Source: Sphingomonas sp. 37zxx
GTDB lineage: Bacteria > Pseudomonadota > Alphaproteobacteria > Sphingomonadales > Sphingomonadaceae
NCBI RefSeq assembly: GCF_000786205.1
Contig: NZ_JROH01000022.1
Coordinates: 1 to 54,178, forward strand
DNA: 54,178 bases
Direction: 5' to 3'
Shown here: in pieces, positions 1-7,862 of the stretch
How the letters are laid out: every line of letters begins with the position of its first letter
How positions within the stretch are numbered: the first letter of the stretch is position 1
The notes under the pieces: model-generated
Told to the model about the DNA's origin: nothing
The model's database searches: none
What the model saw: the letters and a program-made list of their open reading frames with translations, nothing else
Made by a program: the position numbers and the translations under genes

Positions 1-4
1 GTAT

Positions 5-28
5 CCTTCTCCCGCCGGCGGGAGAAGG
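5..28 (-). terminator. Palindrome after the hydrolase 1 gene
   Basis: The arms CCTTCTCCCGCC and GGCGGGAGAAGG form a perfect palindrome just beyond the stop codon of the leftward hydrolase gene. It belongs to the same general palindrome class as those at 17.1-17.25 kb, so it may be a dispersed intergenic repeat that also serves as a transcript end. There is no strong T-run. Confidence 0.5.
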
Positions 29-29
29 T

Positions 30-824
30 TTAGGGGGCCATCGCCGTTAGCAACTGGTCGCGCAGCCACGCCTTGTCTTCGGCGGTATGGAAGCTGTGGC
101 TCCCCGTATCGCGTTCCTCGATCGTCACGCGGCCGCGCAGCGGATCAAAGGCGCTGGCCTGCCACGCCTCGTTGAACGCCACTGCGGTATTGTCGCGTTT
201 GGCGAGCAGGATGGTGATCGGCTCGGCGCGTGCCGCCATTCCCGCCGCTAGCCGCCCGGCAAGCCCGGCCGGCGCTTCGGCAGGTGCCTTCGACACCTTC
301 GACAGGCCCTTCGCCAGCTTCCCCATATTCACCCCACCGGTCAGCAGCCTAAGCCATGCCTTTGGGTCACGCAGCCGCTGCGCATAACGTGCGCGGATTG
401 CCGCTGCGGGGGGCAGGGCATCGGCGGTTTCGATCACCCAGGGGTTTGCGAGCACGAAGGCTTCGATGCCGGTGAGCCCGTGCAGCGCCAGCGCGCTGGC
501 GGCGTCGCAATTGCCGAATGCGACGATTCGCGCCACGCCGGGTGCCGCGCGCCGAAACGCTGCCAGTGCCGCTGCAATATCCTCACGGCTCGATTCAAAC
601 CCGCGATTGGCCCCGGTCGAATCGCCGATTCCGCGCCGGTCGAAGCGAAATACCGGGTGTCCGGTGGCGGCGATGTCGGCGGCGAGCAGCGCCATGCCGC
701 GATGCGCGCCGATTCGGATTTCATTGCCGCCCGACACGATCAGCAGGCCGGTGTCGCCCGCCGCCGCATCGAGCGTGCCGACCAGCGTATCGCCGGCACA
801 GGGGAAGGCGATCAGCTCCCGCAT
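30..824 (-). CDS. Exosortase A system-associated hydrolase 1 (TIGR03100-type)
   Basis: Alpha/beta-hydrolase-fold protein of about 264 residues, resembling the family that accompanies XrtA loci. Its biochemical substrate is unknown. The start ATG at 824 is chosen because it begins the conserved MRELIAFPC segment; an upstream extension to 902 would run deep into hydrolase 2. At the nucleophile elbow the sequence reads FGNCDAAS, so a Cys stands where a Ser is usual; as I recall, this is normal for this family. A conserved His lies near the C-terminus (GSHSFH). The gene overlaps the end of hydrolase 2 by 13 bp, so the two are probably translationally coupled. Together with the acyl carrier protein they form the leftward arm of the XrtA locus. 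A thioesterase-like or acyltransferase-like role on an ACP-bound acyl group is inference. Confidence 0.85.
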   Translation of the reverse strand: MRELIAFPCAGDTLVGTLDAAAGDTGLLIVSGGNEIRIGAHRGMALLAADIAATGHPVFRFDRRGIGDSTGANRGFESSREDIAAALAAFRRAAPGVARIVAFGNCDAASALALHGLTGIEAFVLANPWVIETADALPPAAAIRARYAQRLRDPKAWLRLLTGGVNMGKLAKGLSKVSKAPAEAPAGLAGRLAAGMAARAEPITILLAKRDNTAVAFNEAWQASAFDPLRGRVTIEERDTGSHSFHTAEDKAWLRDQLLTAMAP

Positions 825-1519
825 TGCTGCACCCATTGGGCGACATCGGCGGCGAGTTCGCGCGCCAGCGCCGGATTGTTGTCGGGCTCGGCGCGTCGCC
901 ACAAGGGCCGCGCGACGATCTTGCGATCGGCTTCGCCAGCGTCGGTATCGAGCCGAAGCGTCCGCAGCGGCGGCGCGACCGTCGGCACCGCCCCCTGCAA
1001 TTCGGCGAGCAGCGCGCGCGCGATCAGATTGCCCGCCAGCTCGATCGGCGGCCCATCCTCGTGGATCGTTTTGGCCGAAAAGCTCTCACCGCTTTCTTTC
1101 GCGGCGGCCTGTTTGGCGCGGATCAGGTCGCGGACCAGCGCCGCGCCGGTGACGGGCGCGAAATGCCAGCGGCCGTTGCAATTGGCGCGGGTATCGACCA
1201 GCGCGCCGCCCCGCATCGCCAGCACATGCACGCGCGCGCCCTGCCGAGTCAGCCGTTCCTCGGCAGCGGCAAAGCCATTGCGCCAATCGTCGAGCGTTGC
1301 GGCCTGGGTCGGCACCAGGCTCTCGCCGGTGCCGGGCAAATCGGGCAGCGCGCCGCCGATTCCGTGATCGCCCAATGCCCGCAGTAGCGTGACGATGAAG
1401 GCGCGCAGCCGATTGGCTTCCTCGAACAGCGGCATCGCCGCCAGCACGACCGGGCCGGTGACAGGGCCGAAGCGCAACATCGCTTCGCGCCCCCCGGTCC
1501 AGTCATAATGGTCGATCAT
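812..1519 (-). CDS. Exosortase A system-associated hydrolase 2 (TIGR03101-type)
   Basis: Alpha/beta-hydrolase-like protein of 235 residues, the second of the two hydrolases typical of XrtA loci. At the position of the nucleophile elbow it reads LAMRGGA, with Arg and no Ser or Cys, so a classical hydrolase triad is not evident. It may be a non-catalytic partner or use other chemistry (inference). The start at 1519 (MIDHYDW) lies 10 bp beyond the acyl carrier protein stop; an internal Met at residue 14 (MLRFGPV) is an alternative. It sits between the acyl carrier protein and hydrolase 1 in one leftward transcription unit. Confidence 0.8.
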   Translation of the reverse strand: MIDHYDWTGGREAMLRFGPVTGPVVLAAMPLFEEANRLRAFIVTLLRALGDHGIGGALPDLPGTGESLVPTQAATLDDWRNGFAAAEERLTRQGARVHVLAMRGGALVDTRANCNGRWHFAPVTGAALVRDLIRAKQAAAKESGESFSAKTIHEDGPPIELAGNLIARALLAELQGAVPTVAPPLRTLRLDTDAGEADRKIVARPLWRRAEPDNNPALARELAADVAQWVQQCGS

Positions 1520-1529
1520 GCCGCCGCCT

Positions 1530-1802
1530 TCACGTCAGCGCTTTGCCCTGCGCAAACCGCACCAGCGCGCCAAAGCTTTCGAGTGTGTCGCCGTCGATGT
1601 CATCATCGTCGATGGTGATGCCCAGGCGATCTTCCAATTCGGTCAGCACACCCGCGACCGCCATCGAATCGAGTTCGGGCAAGGCACCGAACAACGGGGT
1701 GTGATCGTCAAAGGCGGCGACACGGTCATCGCTGAGGCCCAACACGTCGCGCAGCACGGCGCGGACCGCGTTTTCGACTTCCGCATGTTTTTCGGGCAGC
1801 AA
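1530..1802 (-). CDS. Acyl carrier protein (XrtA-locus associated)
   Basis: Small acidic carrier protein of 90 residues with the phosphopantetheine attachment motif LDSMAV; the modified Ser is residue 46. The fold pattern of helix, D-S-M, helix and an acidic third helix (TIDDDDIDGDTLESF) fits the PP-binding family. The start is TTG at 1802, preceded by AGGGG at a suitable spacing; no ATG or GTG occurs in frame before the DSM motif. It is the first gene of the leftward arm and faces an AMP-forming acyl ligase across 113 bp. This suggests that the ligase loads an acyl or aminoacyl group onto this carrier, which the two hydrolases may then process (inference). Confidence 0.85.
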   Translation of the reverse strand: MLPEKHAEVENAVRAVLRDVLGLSDDRVAAFDDHTPLFGALPELDSMAVAGVLTELEDRLGITIDDDDIDGDTLESFGALVRFAQGKALT

Positions 1803-1915
1803 GTTTGTCCCCTAACGTCACGATTTGCTTACTCTGGCGCGTTAGAGGCGCAAATGGGCGCTGCCAACCCCGCGCCCCTTGCCGGTGCGGGACAGCGGCG
1901 CGAAAAAGGCGAACG
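1803..1915. promoter_or_regulatory. Divergent intergenic region of the XrtA locus
   Basis: This 113 bp gap separates the acyl carrier protein (leftward) from the acyl ligase (rightward) and must carry both promoters unless transcription comes from further away. The hexamers CTAACG (1811-1816) and CGTTAG (1839-1844) form a spaced inverted pair that could be an operator half-site pair. No convincing -35/-10 pair could be fixed by eye. Confidence 0.35.
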
Positions 1916-3424
1916 ATGCTGCTCGATATACCCCACCCATTGCCGATCGACCATGTTGCGCTGAACGGCGCTGCCGACGCGCCCGCGCTGGCGACGCGCG
2001 ACGGCACGCTGGATTATGTCGCGCTTGAAGCCGCAGTGGGTGCGCTGGCGCACTGGCTGGCAGGGCAGGGGCTGGCCGTCGGCGCGCGGGTGGCTTCGTG
2101 GTTGCCCAAGACGCGGGCCGCCTGCCTGATGCCGCTGGCCGCCGCTCGGGCGGGGCTGGTGCATGTGCCGGTGAACCCGGTGCTCAAGCGCGCACAGGTG
2201 GCGCATATTCTTGCCGATAGCGGTGCCGCGCTGTTGCTGACGCAAGGCGCACGGCTGGCGGCACTGGAGACGGGCGACGTGCCCGCCGATTGCCGAATCG
2301 TGACCGAGGACGAAGCGCAGGGCATCGGCCATCTGCCGCCATCCGCCGCCGATCCGCAAGCGCTGGCGGCGATCCTCTATACGTCGGGGTCGACCGGGCG
2401 GCCCAAGGGGGTGATGCTGAGCCACGCCAATATGTGGCTGGGCGCGATCAGCGTCGCGCGGTATCTGAAGGTGACGCCGCAGGATCGTGTGCTCGGCGTG
2501 CTGCCGCTGAGCTTCGATTATGGGCAGAATCAGTTGTTTTCGACCTGGGCGGGCGGCGGCTGTGTCGTGCCGCTCGATTATCTGAACGCGCGTGACGTGG
2601 TGCGCGCGGTCGAGCGGCATGCGATTACCGGGCTGGCGGGGGTGCCGCCGCTTTGGGTGCAATTGCTCGAAGCCAATTGGCCTGATGCCGCTGCGGCGGG
2701 CATGCAGCGGCTGACCAATTCGGGCGGGGCGCTGACGCCCAAGCTGGTGCGCGAATTGCGCGCGCGCTTTCCCGCTGCCGAGCTGTATCCGATGTATGGG
2801 CTGACCGAAGCCTTTCGCTCGACCTTCCTCGCCCCCGAACTGGTCGATGCCCATCCCGATTCGATGGGCCGGGCGATCCCCTTTGCCGAGATCATGGTGG
2901 TCCGCCCCGACGGCAGCCAAGCCGCGCCCGATGAGCCGGGCGAACTGGTCCATGCCGGGCCGCTGGTCGCGCAGGGATATTGGCAGGATGCCGAGCGCAC
3001 CGCGCAGCGATTCAAGCCAGCGCCCGCCTGGTCGCGCCTGGGCGGGATGGCGGTATGGTCGGGCGACACTGTTCGCGCCGATCGCGAGGGGCTGTTATAT
3101 TTTGTCGGGCGCGATGACGAGATGATCAAATCCTCGGGCAACCGGATCAGCCCGACCGAGGTGGAGGAAGCGGTGTTGTCGGGAGGAGAGGTGGCGGAGG
3201 CGGTGGCGCTTGGGGTGGCCGATCCGCGTCTGGGGCAGGCGATTACCGTGGTCGCGCGCGCCCACGGCGATGCCGCCACCGCCGAGGTGGCTTTGCGCGA
3301 TCGGCTGCGCCGCGAATTGCCAAGCTTCATGCAGCCCGCACGCTATGTCTGGCGCGAGGCGATGCCGCGCAACGCCAATGGCAAGCTCGACCGTGCCGCG
3401 CTGAAGCAGGAGATGAAGCCGTGA
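1916..3424 (+). CDS. AMP-forming acyl-CoA ligase, exosortase A system-associated (TIGR03098-type)
   Basis: ANL-superfamily adenylating enzyme of 502 residues, which activates a carboxylate with ATP and transfers it to a thiol. The phosphate-binding motif ILYTSGSTGRPKG is at about residues 153-165. The YPMYGLTE motif, the VWSGD hinge region and the C-terminal lysine region NGKLDR are all present, so the enzyme looks active. The ATG at 1916 is preceded by an AAGGCGA-like ribosome site; an upstream in-frame GTG/ATG extension to 1805 encodes low-complexity residues and is rejected. The gene ends in a GTGA overlap with the PLP decarboxylase. The real acceptor (CoA or the neighbouring carrier protein) is unknown; proximity favours the carrier protein (inference). 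Confidence 0.9.
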   Translation: MLLDIPHPLPIDHVALNGAADAPALATRDGTLDYVALEAAVGALAHWLAGQGLAVGARVASWLPKTRAACLMPLAAARAGLVHVPVNPVLKRAQVAHILADSGAALLLTQGARLAALETGDVPADCRIVTEDEAQGIGHLPPSAADPQALAAILYTSGSTGRPKGVMLSHANMWLGAISVARYLKVTPQDRVLGVLPLSFDYGQNQLFSTWAGGGCVVPLDYLNARDVVRAVERHAITGLAGVPPLWVQLLEANWPDAAAAGMQRLTNSGGALTPKLVRELRARFPAAELYPMYGLTEAFRSTFLAPELVDAHPDSMGRAIPFAEIMVVRPDGSQAAPDEPGELVHAGPLVAQGYWQDAERTAQRFKPAPAWSRLGGMAVWSGDTVRADREGLLYFVGRDDEMIKSSGNRISPTEVEEAVLSGGEVAEAVALGVADPRLGQAITVVARAHGDAATAEVALRDRLRRELPSFMQPARYVWREAMPRNANGKLDRAALKQEMKP

Positions 3425-4656
3425 AGCCGATGGGACCGATCCCGCCCGAATTTGCCGGGACCGATGCGTTGACGATCGCCGGCCACGATGCCGAGCATTG
3501 GATCGCCAAGGCCGGCGACACGCCACTGTTCGTATACGACTTCGCCGTGGTCGCGGCGCGGGTGGCGCGGTTGCGGGCGGCGATGCCCGAACGGTTGCAG
3601 CTTCATTATGCGATCAAGGCCAATCCGCACCCGGTGATGCTGGCGGCGATCGCGCCGCTGATGGATGGGCTGGACGTCGCATCGGGCGGCGAGCTGCAAA
3701 AGGCGCTGGCGGTGAAGCCAGCGCAGGTGGTCAGCTTTGCCGGGCCGGGCAAGCGCGACGACGAACTCGAACTGGCGGTGCGATCGGGGGCAACGCTCAA
3801 CCTGGAATCCGAAGGCGAAGCGGCGCGTGCGCTGGCGATCGGCGACGCCCTAGGGATCACACCCCGGCTGGCGATCCGGGTGAACCCCGATTTCGACCTG
3901 AAGGGGTCGGGGATGAAGATGGGGGGGCGTGCCTCGCCCTTCGGCATCGATGCAGCGCGAGTGCCGGCGCTGGTGCGGCATTTGCTGTCGGCGGGGGCCG
4001 ATTGGCGCGGTTTCCACATCTATGCCGGATCGCAGGCGCTGTCGGCCGCGGCGATCATCGAAACCCAGACCGCAACCGTCACGCTCGCCCGCCGACTTGC
4101 CGACGAAGCCGGCGCGCAGGCGGCGCATGTCAACCTGGGCGGCGGGTTTGGCATTCCGTATTTTGCCGGTGACCAGCCCGTCGATGTCGAAGCGGTCGGC
4201 GCGGCGCTGGGCGAATGTCTTGCGCGCGGTGGTGATCCGGCCACGCAATATGCGATCGAACTGGGCCGCTGGCTGGCGGGCGAGTGCGGCGTCTATCTGA
4301 CGCGGATCGTCGATCGCAAGCAAAGCCAGGGGGAGACTTTCCTGGTGGTCGATGGCGGGCTGCACCACCAGCTTGCCGCCAGCGGCAATTTCGGCACCGT
4401 CGTCCGCCGCAACTATCCCGCCGCGATTGCCGGACGGATGGCGGCGCAGGAGAGCGAAACCGTCTCGGTCGTCGGCAGCCTATGTACCCCGCTCGACCGA
4501 CTGGCCGACCGAGTCGCGCTGCCGCATGCCGATGTGGGTGACGTCGTCGCGATCTTCCTGGCCGGGGCCTATGGCTTCACCGCCAGCCCGGCGATGTTCC
4601 TGGGCCACCCGCCGGCGCGCGAGCTGTTCGTGAACCTGCCGCACGCTGAACGGTAA
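3421..4656 (+). CDS. PLP-dependent decarboxylase, exosortase A system-associated (TIGR03099-type)
   Basis: Fold-type III PLP enzyme of 411 residues, related to diaminopimelate and ornithine decarboxylases. The PLP lysine lies in HYAIKANPHP at residue 66, the phosphate-binding glycine-rich segment is NLGGGFGIPYF, and the substrate/PLP Cys region is GSLCTPLD. The start is GTG at 3421, overlapping the ligase stop; an ATG at 3430 is an alternative. It is expected to decarboxylate an amino or diamino acid. Its coupling to an adenylating enzyme and a carrier protein suggests an amine- or amino-acid-derived group made specifically for the XrtA system, but no product is known to me. Confidence 0.88.
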   Translation: MKPMGPIPPEFAGTDALTIAGHDAEHWIAKAGDTPLFVYDFAVVAARVARLRAAMPERLQLHYAIKANPHPVMLAAIAPLMDGLDVASGGELQKALAVKPAQVVSFAGPGKRDDELELAVRSGATLNLESEGEAARALAIGDALGITPRLAIRVNPDFDLKGSGMKMGGRASPFGIDAARVPALVRHLLSAGADWRGFHIYAGSQALSAAAIIETQTATVTLARRLADEAGAQAAHVNLGGGFGIPYFAGDQPVDVEAVGAALGECLARGGDPATQYAIELGRWLAGECGVYLTRIVDRKQSQGETFLVVDGGLHHQLAASGNFGTVVRRNYPAAIAGRMAAQESETVSVVGSLCTPLDRLADRVALPHADVGDVVAIFLAGAYGFTASPAMFLGHPPARELFVNLPHAER

Positions 4657-4700
4657 TTTAACCTCTACCCAGCCATAGCTCTCGCGATCCTGCGCGATTT

Positions 4701-4721
4701 GCCGGTGGTGCTACCGCCGGC
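4701..4721 (+). other. Small hairpin before the export gene
   Basis: GCCGGTGGT and ACCGCCGGC form a 9 bp stem with a 3-base loop (one G-U pair) in the 95 bp gap between the PLP decarboxylase and the export lipoprotein. There is no T-run, so it is more likely a processing or stability element than a terminator. Confidence 0.3.
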
Positions 4722-4751
4722 GGGGGCCGCGCAAGCTTGGAGCGAGGGGTA

Positions 4752-5396
4752 ATGCGTTTGGGCAATGGTGCAAAAGGCGCGAGTGCGTCGGTGATGCTCG
4801 GCATGTTGCTGGCAGGCTGCGCCAGCGGCGGCGGGCGGCCTGAGCTGCCGCCCGCGCAATTCGTCGGCGCGACCGAAGGGCCGGGCGAGGAATATGTCAT
4901 CGGCCCGCTCGATTCGCTCCAGATCTTCGTCTGGCGCAATCCTGAACTCTCGGCAAAGGTGCAGGTACGCCCCGATGGCCGCATCACCACGCCGCTGATC
5001 GCCGACATGCCCGCCACCGGCAAGACGCCGTCGATGCTGGCCGACGATATGAAGATCGCGCTGCGCGAATATATCAAGGATCCGATCGTTTCGGTGATCG
5101 TCGAGAATTTTTCGGGCACGTTCAGCCAGCAGATCCGCATCGTCGGCGCGACCGAGAAGCCCGCATCCTTGCCCTATCGCGCCAACATGACGCTGCTCGA
5201 CGCGATGATCGCGGTGGGCGGGCTATCGGAATTCGCATCGGGCAACCGCGCGCGGCTGATCCGGTTCGACAAGAACACCGGCAAACAGACCGAATTCACC
5301 ATCCGCCTCAACAGCCTGCTCAAGGACGGCGATACCAGCGCGAACGTGCGGCTGGCCCCCGGCGACGTCATTATCATTCCGCAAAGCATGTTCTGA
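4752..5396 (+). CDS. XrtA system polysaccharide export lipoprotein (Wza-like, TIGR03027-type)
   Basis: Outer-membrane polysaccharide export protein of 214 residues. The N-terminus is a lipoprotein signal with lipobox LAGC (Cys 23 from the chosen start). A Poly_export domain follows (YVIGPLDSLQIFVWRNPELS), then an SLBB-like half (IRIVGATEKPASLPY). The ATG at 4752 is preferred over a TTG at 4737 because it directly precedes the signal peptide and has GGAG upstream. It is expected to form or gate the export channel for the XrtA-linked exopolysaccharide, acting with the chain-length protein that starts on its stop codon. Confidence 0.9.
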   Translation: MRLGNGAKGASASVMLGMLLAGCASGGGRPELPPAQFVGATEGPGEEYVIGPLDSLQIFVWRNPELSAKVQVRPDGRITTPLIADMPATGKTPSMLADDMKIALREYIKDPIVSVIVENFSGTFSQQIRIVGATEKPASLPYRANMTLLDAMIAVGGLSEFASGNRARLIRFDKNTGKQTEFTIRLNSLLKDGDTSANVRLAPGDVIIIPQSMF

Positions 5397-6931
5397 TGGA
5401 CGGCCTGTACGACGAAGTTCGGGCAGCGATCCATGCGGTGTGGCAGCGCCGCTGGCTGGCGCTGGGCATCGCCTGGGCGCTGTGCCTGGCGGGGTGGCTG
5501 GTGGTGTCGCAAATCCCCAACCAATATGTTTCGACCGCGCGGATCGACGTGCAGCTTCGATCGATCCTGCCGGCGCAGGACGGATCGGTCGCGCGCAACG
5601 AGCAGGAAAAGGATATCGAGCGGGTTCGCCAGACGCTGACTTCGGCAGTGAACCTCAAAAAAGTGGTGCTGGCTACCGATCTGGCCAACACCGTGTCCAG
5701 CGACCAGGACATCGCCAATCGCGTGGCGGCGCTGCAAAAGGCGATCAAGGTCACGCCGCAGCAGGACAATATCTTCGAGATTTCGGCGACGATAGCCAAT
5801 GCCGGCGCGTCGGACGCGACCAACGCCAAGCTGGCGCGCGACGTGGTGCAAAAGCTGATCGACATCTTCGTCGAGGATAATCTCGCCAATAATCGCGGCC
5901 AGACCAGCCAGTCGCTGCGGTTCCTCGATCAACAGCTCGACCAGCGGCAACAGGCGTTGCAGGCCGCCGAAACCAAGAAGGCCGATTTCCAGTCGCGCTT
6001 CCTCGGCTCGCTGCCCGGCACCGGCACGATCGCCGATCGGGTAGGGCAGGCGCGTACCCAATTGGCGCAGGTCAATGCCGACCTCGCCGCCGCGCAATCG
6101 AGCCTGAACGCGGTCAATGGCCAGATGGCGGGCACGCCGCAATCGACAGCGGGCGCGGCCGGTGTGTCGGGTCCGGCCCGCGCGCGGCTGGCGGCGATCC
6201 AGGGCCAGCTTGCCGAAGCGCGCGGGCGCGGCTGGACCGACAGCCATCCCGATGTGATCGCGCTCAATAGCCAGTTGGCACAGGCACAGGCGGCAGCGCG
6301 CAGCGAGCCGCTCTATGGCGGCGGCGGTGGGGCATCGAACCCGCTATACCTTAGCCTGCAGGCGATGCAGGCCGATCGCGCCGCGCAGGTCGCCTCGCTC
6401 AGCCAGCGCAAGGCGCAGTTGGAGGGCGATTTGTCGCGCCTGAGCGACACGATGGCCAGCGAACCGGGTATGGCCGGCGAACTCGCCGCGATCGACCGCG
6501 ACTATCTGGTGCTGAAGGATCAGTACGACAAACTGCTCGCCAGCCGCGAGGAAGTGCGGCTTCGCAGCCAGGTGCAGACCGAAACCGACGCGGTGAAGTT
6601 CGCGGTGATCGATCCGCCGACTCGGCCGCAGGCACCCGCCGCGCCCAATCGCCCGCTGTTCCTCACCGCGATCCTGATCGTCGGCTTGGGCGGCGGCGCG
6701 GCGGCGGCGTTTGCGATGAGCAAATTGCAGACCACCTATCCCACCGCCGGGCGGCTGGAAAAGGCGAGCGGGCTGCCGGTGATCGGATCGATCGGGGAAG
6801 TGGTGACCGCCGCGCAGACCGCGATACGCCAGCGCCAGCTCAAGCTGTTTGCCGGCGGCATCGGCGGCCTGGTCGTCGCCTTCGTGGTGCTGATCGGTGT
6901 CGAGTTCCTGCAACGCGGCCTGGTGGCTTGA
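5396..6931 (+). CDS. XrtA system polysaccharide chain-length determinant (Wzz-like, TIGR03007-type)
   Basis: Polysaccharide co-polymerase of 511 residues. A first membrane segment at about residues 19-38 is followed by a long periplasmic region with coiled-coil character (residues 180-400, rich in Gln, Ala and Leu). A second membrane segment lies near 417-438 and a further hydrophobic segment at 482-505. The start codon overlaps the export gene stop (TGATG). It should set polymer length and connect the cytoplasmic autokinase encoded next to the outer-membrane exporter. Confidence 0.9.
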   Translation: MDGLYDEVRAAIHAVWQRRWLALGIAWALCLAGWLVVSQIPNQYVSTARIDVQLRSILPAQDGSVARNEQEKDIERVRQTLTSAVNLKKVVLATDLANTVSSDQDIANRVAALQKAIKVTPQQDNIFEISATIANAGASDATNAKLARDVVQKLIDIFVEDNLANNRGQTSQSLRFLDQQLDQRQQALQAAETKKADFQSRFLGSLPGTGTIADRVGQARTQLAQVNADLAAAQSSLNAVNGQMAGTPQSTAGAAGVSGPARARLAAIQGQLAEARGRGWTDSHPDVIALNSQLAQAQAAARSEPLYGGGGGASNPLYLSLQAMQADRAAQVASLSQRKAQLEGDLSRLSDTMASEPGMAGELAAIDRDYLVLKDQYDKLLASREEVRLRSQVQTETDAVKFAVIDPPTRPQAPAAPNRPLFLTAILIVGLGGGAAAAFAMSKLQTTYPTAGRLEKASGLPVIGSIGEVVTAAQTAIRQRQLKLFAGGIGGLVVAFVVLIGVEFLQRGLVA

Positions 6932-6941
6932 GGACTGAACG

Positions 6942-7862
6942 ATGAACGACCAGACCCCCGGCCGGTTCAAGCGCACCCTGCTCGAACGTGCGGTGAAGCT
7001 GTATGATTATGCGCCGTTGCCGCCGATGGAGCCGTTTGCCGCGCCGCCACGCCGGGCCGAACCGCCGGCACCCCCGCCGTCCCTTGATCGCGAGGTGCCG
7101 CGCTTTGGCGATGCGTCCGCCTTCGTGCCCGATCGCCGCTTTGCCGCCATCGATCGCGACTTGCTCGAGGCCAATGGCCTGCTGGTGCCCGGTGCGCCGG
7201 TGACGCCGCTGGCCGAGGAATATCGGCTGGTCAAACGCCAGTTGCTCGCCAATGCGCGCGGCATTGCGGGGGATAATGCCCGCGCGATCCTGGTGTGTTC
7301 GGCCAAGCCCGGCGAGGGCAAGACCTTTACCGCGATCAACCTGGCGCTGTCGCTGGCGGCGGAAAAGGATGTCGAAATCCTGCTGGTCGATGCCGACATC
7401 GCCAAGCCCGACGTACTGCGGACGCTGGGCATCGACGAAGGCCCCGGCCTGCTCGACGCCATCGCCGATCCATCGATCGCGATCGAGGGATGCGTGATCG
7501 ACACCGATGTGCCCAATCTGACGGTGCTGCCAGCCGGCACGCGCGGCCATGCCGATACCGAATTGCTGGCCAGCGCCCGCGCCCGCCGCCTGATCGAGGC
7601 GCTGGTCTGTGCCAATCCGGCACGCATCGTGATCTTTGATTCGCCACCGGCGCTTGCGGCGTCGCCCGCTGGCGTGCTTGCCACGTTGGTGGGGCAAACG
7701 GTGGTGGTCGTGCGTGCCGATCGGACCAGCGAGACCGATCTGCGCGAGGCGGTGGCACTGCTCGAGGGATGCGATCTGGTGCAGTTGATCCTGAACGGCG
7801 TTTCGCTGCGTCCGCGGGGGCCGCGCCTGGGCGACTATTATGGCTATGGAGCCGCTGAATGA
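6942..7862 (+). CDS. XrtA-associated tyrosine autokinase (BY-kinase, TIGR03018-type)
   Basis: Cytoplasmic bacterial tyrosine kinase of 306 residues. The Walker A motif SAKPGEGKT is at residues 120-128 and the Walker A' motif ILLVDADIAKPD at 146-157. A Walker B-like segment IVIFDSPP follows. The N-terminal 60 residues are rich in Pro and Ala. The C-terminus has a short Tyr cluster (GDYYGYG), the likely autophosphorylation site. It is expected to work with the membrane-bound chain-length protein just upstream to control polymer assembly. The stop codon overlaps the next start (ATGA). Confidence 0.9.
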   Translation: MNDQTPGRFKRTLLERAVKLYDYAPLPPMEPFAAPPRRAEPPAPPPSLDREVPRFGDASAFVPDRRFAAIDRDLLEANGLLVPGAPVTPLAEEYRLVKRQLLANARGIAGDNARAILVCSAKPGEGKTFTAINLALSLAAEKDVEILLVDADIAKPDVLRTLGIDEGPGLLDAIADPSIAIEGCVIDTDVPNLTVLPAGTRGHADTELLASARARRLIEALVCANPARIVIFDSPPALAASPAGVLATLVGQTVVVVRADRTSETDLREAVALLEGCDLVQLILNGVSLRPRGPRLGDYYGYGAAE

